DNA from: JBPBQZ01 sp050955105 | GTDB taxonomy: Bacteria; Pseudomonadota; Gammaproteobacteria; Burkholderiales; Burkholderiaceae | Length of the DNA: 52,028 nucleotides | Assembly (NCBI GenBank): GCA_050955105.1 | Contig: JBPBQZ010000004.1 | Coordinates: forward strand, 1-52,028 | Direction: 5' to 3' | Position numbers and translations under genes: made by a program | Notes under the pieces: model-generated | Told to the model about the DNA's origin: nothing | Seen by the model: the letters and a program-made list of their open reading frames with translations, nothing else | Databases searched by the model: none | Shown here: one piece after another, positions 48,382 to 52,028 of the stretch | How the letters are laid out: each line of letters begins with the position of its first letter | Numbering within the stretch: the first letter of the stretch is position 1

Positions 48382-50526
48382 ATGAGCGCCATTGCATATA
48401 AAAAAGACGAGCAAGGTATCGTCACCCTGACCATCGACATGCCGGGTCAGGCTACCAACACCATGACGCCGGTGTTCCGTGAAGCGCTGCAAGCCAGCGT
48501 CGAGCAACTCGAGGCCGAGCGCGACAGCATTACCGGTGTGATCATCACCTCGGGCAAGTCGACTTTCTTCGCGGGCGGCGACCTCAACGCGATTCTGGCC
48601 ACGCGTCATGAAGATCGCGAAAAGCTCTTCACGCGTTCGATGGAATTCAAGCAGTTGATGCGCCGTCTCGAAAAGCTCGGGCATCCGGTGGTGGCCGCGA
48701 TCAACGGCAGCGCGCTGGGCGGCGGCTTCGAATTGTGCCTGGCCTGCCATGCGCGCTTCGCGCTCGACAATCCCAAAATTCTGCTGGGTTTGCCGGAAGC
48801 CACGCTGGGCCTGTTGCCGGGCGCCGGCGGCGTGGTACGCACGGTGCGTATGCTGGGTCTGGAAGCCGCCATGCCTTTGCTGGTGGAGGGTACGACCTAC
48901 GCGCCGCAACGCGCGCTGCAGTTGAAGACAATCGATGGCCTGGCCAAAGATGCCGACGACTTGCTGGACCAGGCACGCGCGTGGATCGCTGCGCACCCTG
49001 CGGCGGTGCAGCCGTGGGACGTGAAGGGCCATCGCATTCCTGGCGCGAGTGCCAGCACGCCGGCACCGCTGCTGTTCCTGCGCAGCGCGCCGGTATTGCT
49101 GATGAAAAAGAATCGCGGTCTGTATCCGGCGCCGGAAGCGGTGATGTCCGCAGCGATCGAGGGCGCGACGGTAGATTTCGATACAGCATTGCGCATCGAA
49201 AGCCGCTATCTGGTAAGCGTGGCCACGCATCCGGTGGCGAAGAATCTGATCAGCACGTTCTTCTTCCAGATGAACGAGATCAAGAGCGGCAAGGGCCGCC
49301 CGCAAGGCGTGCCGCCAGCGCGCTTCAAGCGCGTGGGGATTCTCGGCGCCGGCATGATGGGCGCGGGCATCGCTCAAGTAAGCGCGCAGCGTGGGCTGAC
49401 TGCCGTGTTGAAAGATGTCTCGCTCGAAAAAGCACAGCAAGGCCGGGCCTCGGTCGAGAAGTCGCTGTCTAAGCGTGTTGCCAAAGGTGCGCTCACGCAA
49501 GAGCGCCTAACGCAGACGCTCGAGGCAATCATTCCAGCAGGCGACGCTGCGGCGCTGAAAGATTGCGACATCATCATCGAAGCGGTATTCGAAAATCGCG
49601 ACTTGAAAGCCCGCGTCACGCAAGAAGCCGAGCCGCAACTGGCGCCGAACGGCATCTTCGCCTCGAATACTTCGACGCTGCCAATCTCGGGTCTGGCAAC
49701 AGCCTCGGCCAAGCCGGAAAACTTTATCGGGATGCATTTTTTCTCACCGGTCGACCGCATGGCGCTGGTGGAAATCATCAAAGGCCGGCAGACCTCGCCT
49801 GACACGCTCGCACGCGCGCTCGACTTCGTGCAGCAACTTGGCAAGACGCCGATCGTCGTCAACGATAGCCGCGGCTTCTTTACCAGCCGGGTGTTCGGCA
49901 CCTTCACCAAGGAAGGCGCGGCCATGCTGGGCGAAGGCGTACCGGCAGCCACCATTGAAAATGCCGCGCTAAGCATCGGCATGCCGATCGGGCCGCTGGC
50001 GGTGATGGACGAAACCTCGATGTCGTTGACTTGGTCGGTGCGGCAGCAAACCATCACCGACCTGCAAGCCGAAGGCAAGCCGATCCCGCAACATCCGGGC
50101 TGGGACGTTATCGAAAAGATGGTCACGCAATTGAAGCGGCCGGGACGCGCCGGTGGCGGCGGCTTCTATGAATTCCCGGAAGGCGGCAAGAAGCACTTGT
50201 GGGCCGGCCTCTCTGAACAGTTCGGCGGCGGCAACAAGGAAGTGCCGTACGAGGATATCCGTGCACGGCTGCTTTATATCCAGGCGATCGAGTCGATACG
50301 TTGCGTGCAAGAAGGTGTGATCGAAGCAGCGCGCGATGCCAACATCGGCTCGGTGCTCGGCATCGGCTTCCCGCGCTGGACCGGTGGCACCTTGCAGTAT
50401 GTGAACAGCGTGGGCCTGCGAGCATTCGCGAAGCGTGCGGCAGAGTTGGCGCAACGCTACGGTGAGCGTTTCGAACCGCCGACGCTGCTTATCGAGATGG
50501 CCGAGCAAGACCAACGTTTCGTTTGA
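48382..50526 (+). CDS. Enoyl-CoA hydratase / 3-hydroxyacyl-CoA dehydrogenase (FadJ/FadB type)
   Basis: A 714-residue bifunctional beta-oxidation enzyme. The crotonase part (about 1-200) keeps both catalytic Glu, in GGGFELCLAC and LGLPEATLGLLPGAGG. The NAD-binding dehydrogenase starts at about residue 318 with GILGAGMMGAGIAQ, then IIEAVFENRDLK, NTSTLPISGLA and the catalytic GMHFFSPVDRMALVE (His, then Glu), with C-terminal 3HCDH helices. Forms a trifunctional-like unit with the thiolase gene just upstream. ATG 48382 is the first start that leaves the crotonase domain intact. Ten bases separate it from the next gene. Confidence 0.95.
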   Translation: MSAIAYKKDEQGIVTLTIDMPGQATNTMTPVFREALQASVEQLEAERDSITGVIITSGKSTFFAGGDLNAILATRHEDREKLFTRSMEFKQLMRRLEKLGHPVVAAINGSALGGGFELCLACHARFALDNPKILLGLPEATLGLLPGAGGVVRTVRMLGLEAAMPLLVEGTTYAPQRALQLKTIDGLAKDADDLLDQARAWIAAHPAAVQPWDVKGHRIPGASASTPAPLLFLRSAPVLLMKKNRGLYPAPEAVMSAAIEGATVDFDTALRIESRYLVSVATHPVAKNLISTFFFQMNEIKSGKGRPQGVPPARFKRVGILGAGMMGAGIAQVSAQRGLTAVLKDVSLEKAQQGRASVEKSLSKRVAKGALTQERLTQTLEAIIPAGDAAALKDCDIIIEAVFENRDLKARVTQEAEPQLAPNGIFASNTSTLPISGLATASAKPENFIGMHFFSPVDRMALVEIIKGRQTSPDTLARALDFVQQLGKTPIVVNDSRGFFTSRVFGTFTKEGAAMLGEGVPAATIENAALSIGMPIGPLAVMDETSMSLTWSVRQQTITDLQAEGKPIPQHPGWDVIEKMVTQLKRPGRAGGGGFYEFPEGGKKHLWAGLSEQFGGGNKEVPYEDIRARLLYIQAIESIRCVQEGVIEAARDANIGSVLGIGFPRWTGGTLQYVNSVGLRAFAKRAAELAQRYGERFEPPTLLIEMAEQDQRFV

Positions 50527-50536
50527 CGGCCGCACC

Positions 50537-51394
50537 ATGAGCGACGCACCCGGAAGCGGGCTGGCTGGCAGCGGGTCAAGCCAAGCAGCCAGCGACAACG
50601 CAGAGGCGCTGGTGCAGGTCGAGCGCCACGCGGCAGGCTATGCAAGCGTGACGCTGAATCGGCCGCGCGCCTTGAATGCGCTGTCGCGGCAGTTGCGCAA
50701 CGAATTGACGCTGGCACTCGACGCGCTGTGCGCCGATCCCAATGTGCGCGTGCTGCTGCTGACGGGCAGCGGCCGTGCCTTCTGCGCGGGCATCGACGTA
50801 AAGGAACTCGCCACGCAGGGCTTGGCGCAAGCCGGCGAAGTGCGTGATCCGATGGCGGCGCTGCTGCGCTTCACCGGGCCGGTGATCGGTGCCATCAATG
50901 GCGTCGCCGTCACCGGCGGCTTCGAGCTGGCATTGGCGTGCGACGTGCTGCTGGCAAGTCCCGCCGCGCGCTTCGCCGATACGCATGCGCGCATTGGCGT
51001 GACGCCCGGCTGGGGCTTGTCGCAACGCCTGAGTCGCGCCATCGGCATCCATCGTGCGAAAGAACTGTCGCTCACCGGCAACTATTTGTCGGCGGAACAG
51101 GCCGAGCGCTGGGGGCTGGTGAATCGCGTGGTGCCGGCCGACGAGCTGCTGCCGCAGGCGCGGCAACTGGCGCTCGACATGCTGTCGGTCGCGCCGCACA
51201 TGCTGTCCCAATATAAGAAACTTATCGACGACGGCTTCGCCTTGCCGTTTGCGCAAGCGATGGCACTGGAGGCTGCGCGCAGCAGCAGCGCCAACCGCGA
51301 GGTGGGCGTGGACGATCTGGCGCAGCGGCAGCAAGCGCTGTTCGCGCGGGGCCGAGCCGAGAGTGATGCACAGGGGACGCCACCCGCCGCTTGA
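50537..51394 (+). CDS. Enoyl-CoA hydratase/isomerase family protein, second active-site Glu missing
   Basis: A 285-residue crotonase. The CoA/oxyanion segments GRAFCAGIDVKEL and NGVAVTGGFELALACDV are present and keep the first Glu (in GGFEL). At the second catalytic position, where hydratases have a PE-x-x-LG block, this protein reads FADTHARIGVTPGWG: the Glu is replaced by a residue of THAR. So it may be an isomerase, hydrolase or other crotonase rather than a normal hydratase. It starts ten bases after the FadJ-type gene and has an N-terminal Ser/Gly-rich tail of about 24 residues. Confidence 0.88.
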   Translation: MSDAPGSGLAGSGSSQAASDNAEALVQVERHAAGYASVTLNRPRALNALSRQLRNELTLALDALCADPNVRVLLLTGSGRAFCAGIDVKELATQGLAQAGEVRDPMAALLRFTGPVIGAINGVAVTGGFELALACDVLLASPAARFADTHARIGVTPGWGLSQRLSRAIGIHRAKELSLTGNYLSAEQAERWGLVNRVVPADELLPQARQLALDMLSVAPHMLSQYKKLIDDGFALPFAQAMALEAARSSSANREVGVDDLAQRQQALFARGRAESDAQGTPPAA

Positions 51395-51491
51395 CATCAC
51401 CCTCTATTGCGTCGTATCGCTTTATCTCGTATTGAACACCGGCTACGGCTGCACCGCGCGCCGCCCCTCCTTCAACGACAACGACCTATCC

Positions 51492-52028
51492 ATGAGCAAT
51501 TCAAAACCCCTGCGTAGCGGCCCTTTGGTGGGCGTGAAGATCGTCGAATTCGCCGGCATCGGCCCGGGCCCCTTCGCTGCCACGCTACTGGCCGATCTCG
51601 GCGCCGACATCGTGCGCATCGACCGTGCGCAAGAAGCCGGCAAAAAGCCCGGCATCATGACGCGCGGGCGCCGCTCGCTGGCACTCGACCTGAAGCAGCC
51701 GCAAGATCTCGAGACCGCGCTGGCGCTTCTCGAAAAAGCCGATGCGCTGATCGAAGGCTTCCGCCCGGGCGTGATGGAGCGCTTCGGGCTCGGGCCGGAC
51801 GCGGTCGCCGCGCGCAATCCGCGCCTGGTGTATGGCCGCATGACCGGCTGGGGCCAAACCGGCCCAATGGCACAAGCGGCTGGTCACGATATGAACTACA
51901 TCTCGCTAAGTGGCGCGCTGCATGCCATGGGCACGCCGGAGCGCCCGGTGCCGCCGCTCAACCTCACTGGCGACTTCGGTGGCGGCTCGCTGTATCTCAT
52001 TATGGGTTTGCTGGCAGCGCTGTTGCAG
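51492..52028 (+). CDS. Alpha-methylacyl-CoA racemase-like CaiB/BaiF protein, C-terminus cut by the window edge
   Basis: The first 179 residues of a family usually near 360-400. It has the racemase-type opening GVKIVEFAGIGPGPFAATLLADLGADIVRID (residues about 14-44), RGRRSLALDLKQPQ, ALIEGFRPGVMERFGLGPD, VYGRMTGWGQTGPMAQAAGHDMNYISLSG (racemase His and Asp in GHDMNY) and LTGDFGGGSLYLIMG. Alpha-methylacyl-CoA racemases turn 2R into 2S acyl-CoAs so that they can enter beta-oxidation. Placed 97 bases after the crotonase on the same strand, it suggests the operon degrades methyl-branched or steroid-side-chain acyl-CoAs. No clear ribosome site. Confidence 0.9.
   Translation, partial: MSNSKPLRSGPLVGVKIVEFAGIGPGPFAATLLADLGADIVRIDRAQEAGKKPGIMTRGRRSLALDLKQPQDLETALALLEKADALIEGFRPGVMERFGLGPDAVAARNPRLVYGRMTGWGQTGPMAQAAGHDMNYISLSGALHAMGTPERPVPPLNLTGDFGGGSLYLIMGLLAALLQ

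Overview
The window is about 52 kb of GC-rich bacterial chromosome. Gene content points to a Burkholderiaceae-like betaproteobacterium: a minCDE operon, an rpoD paralogue away from dnaG, a stand-alone infA, a run of very small conserved-looking proteins, a cydAB oxidase, and many CaiB-type CoA-transferases, LysR regulators and periplasmic solute-binding proteins. The taxon is inferred from gene content and base composition only. I saw no rRNA, tRNA, CRISPR array, transposase or phage gene.

Layout. 1-3.3 kb (minus): a HAD phosphatase, a DUF2090 aldolase-like protein and a phosphoketolase cut by the left edge. 3.5-4.3 kb: a small unknown protein and an orphan HicB-like protein. 4.4-7.3 kb: a TetR regulator divergent from an EamA/MFS exporter pair, with two perfect inverted repeats between them. 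7.5-9.7 kb: a GAF-PAS histidine kinase and a haemolysin-III membrane protein. 10.2-11.4 kb: infA and three small proteins. 11.5-13.6 kb: an RpoD-type sigma factor. 14.1-20.3 kb: two CaiB/BaiF CoA-transferases, two orphan periplasmic binding proteins and a LysR regulator, probably for uptake and CoA activation of an organic acid. 20.3-29.1 kb: OpgC-like membrane protein, two tiny envelope proteins, a CLC transporter, minCDE, cydAB and an RcnB-like protein.

29.3-38.7 kb is the most interesting metabolic block. It holds a double-hotdog thioesterase, a sarcosine-oxidase-like FAD enzyme with a LysR regulator and a clear LysR box, an N-formylglutamate deformylase, an XRE-cupin regulator, and a four-gene operon of a type III glutamine-synthetase-like ligase plus the three split glutamate-synthase parts (amidotransferase, GXGXG and FMN/Fe-S). 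That operon matches gmaS-mgsABC of the N-methylglutamate pathway (also called glnT-glxBCD). The usual mgdABCD dehydrogenase is absent; a single-subunit FAD enzyme and the deformylase stand nearby, so a variant amine-catabolic route is possible.

38.8-41.1 kb: an Nramp metal transporter and a Tat/lipobox ferritin-like protein. 41.3-44.4 kb is a decayed, partly low-GC patch: two separated pieces of an HD phosphohydrolase gene, a decayed copy of the neighbouring Rieske-type reductase, an intact Nudix hydrolase, and a frameshifted, truncated S-adenosylhomocysteine-hydrolase-like gene. The order is best explained by an old tandem duplication of a reductase-HD unit followed by deletion and insertion of foreign DNA.

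44.4-52.0 kb: the intact Rieske/FAD reductase, an SDR, and a beta-oxidation operon (thiolase, FadJ-type bifunctional enzyme, crotonase, and an alpha-methylacyl-CoA racemase-like protein cut by the right edge), suggesting breakdown of branched or otherwise unusual acyl-CoAs.
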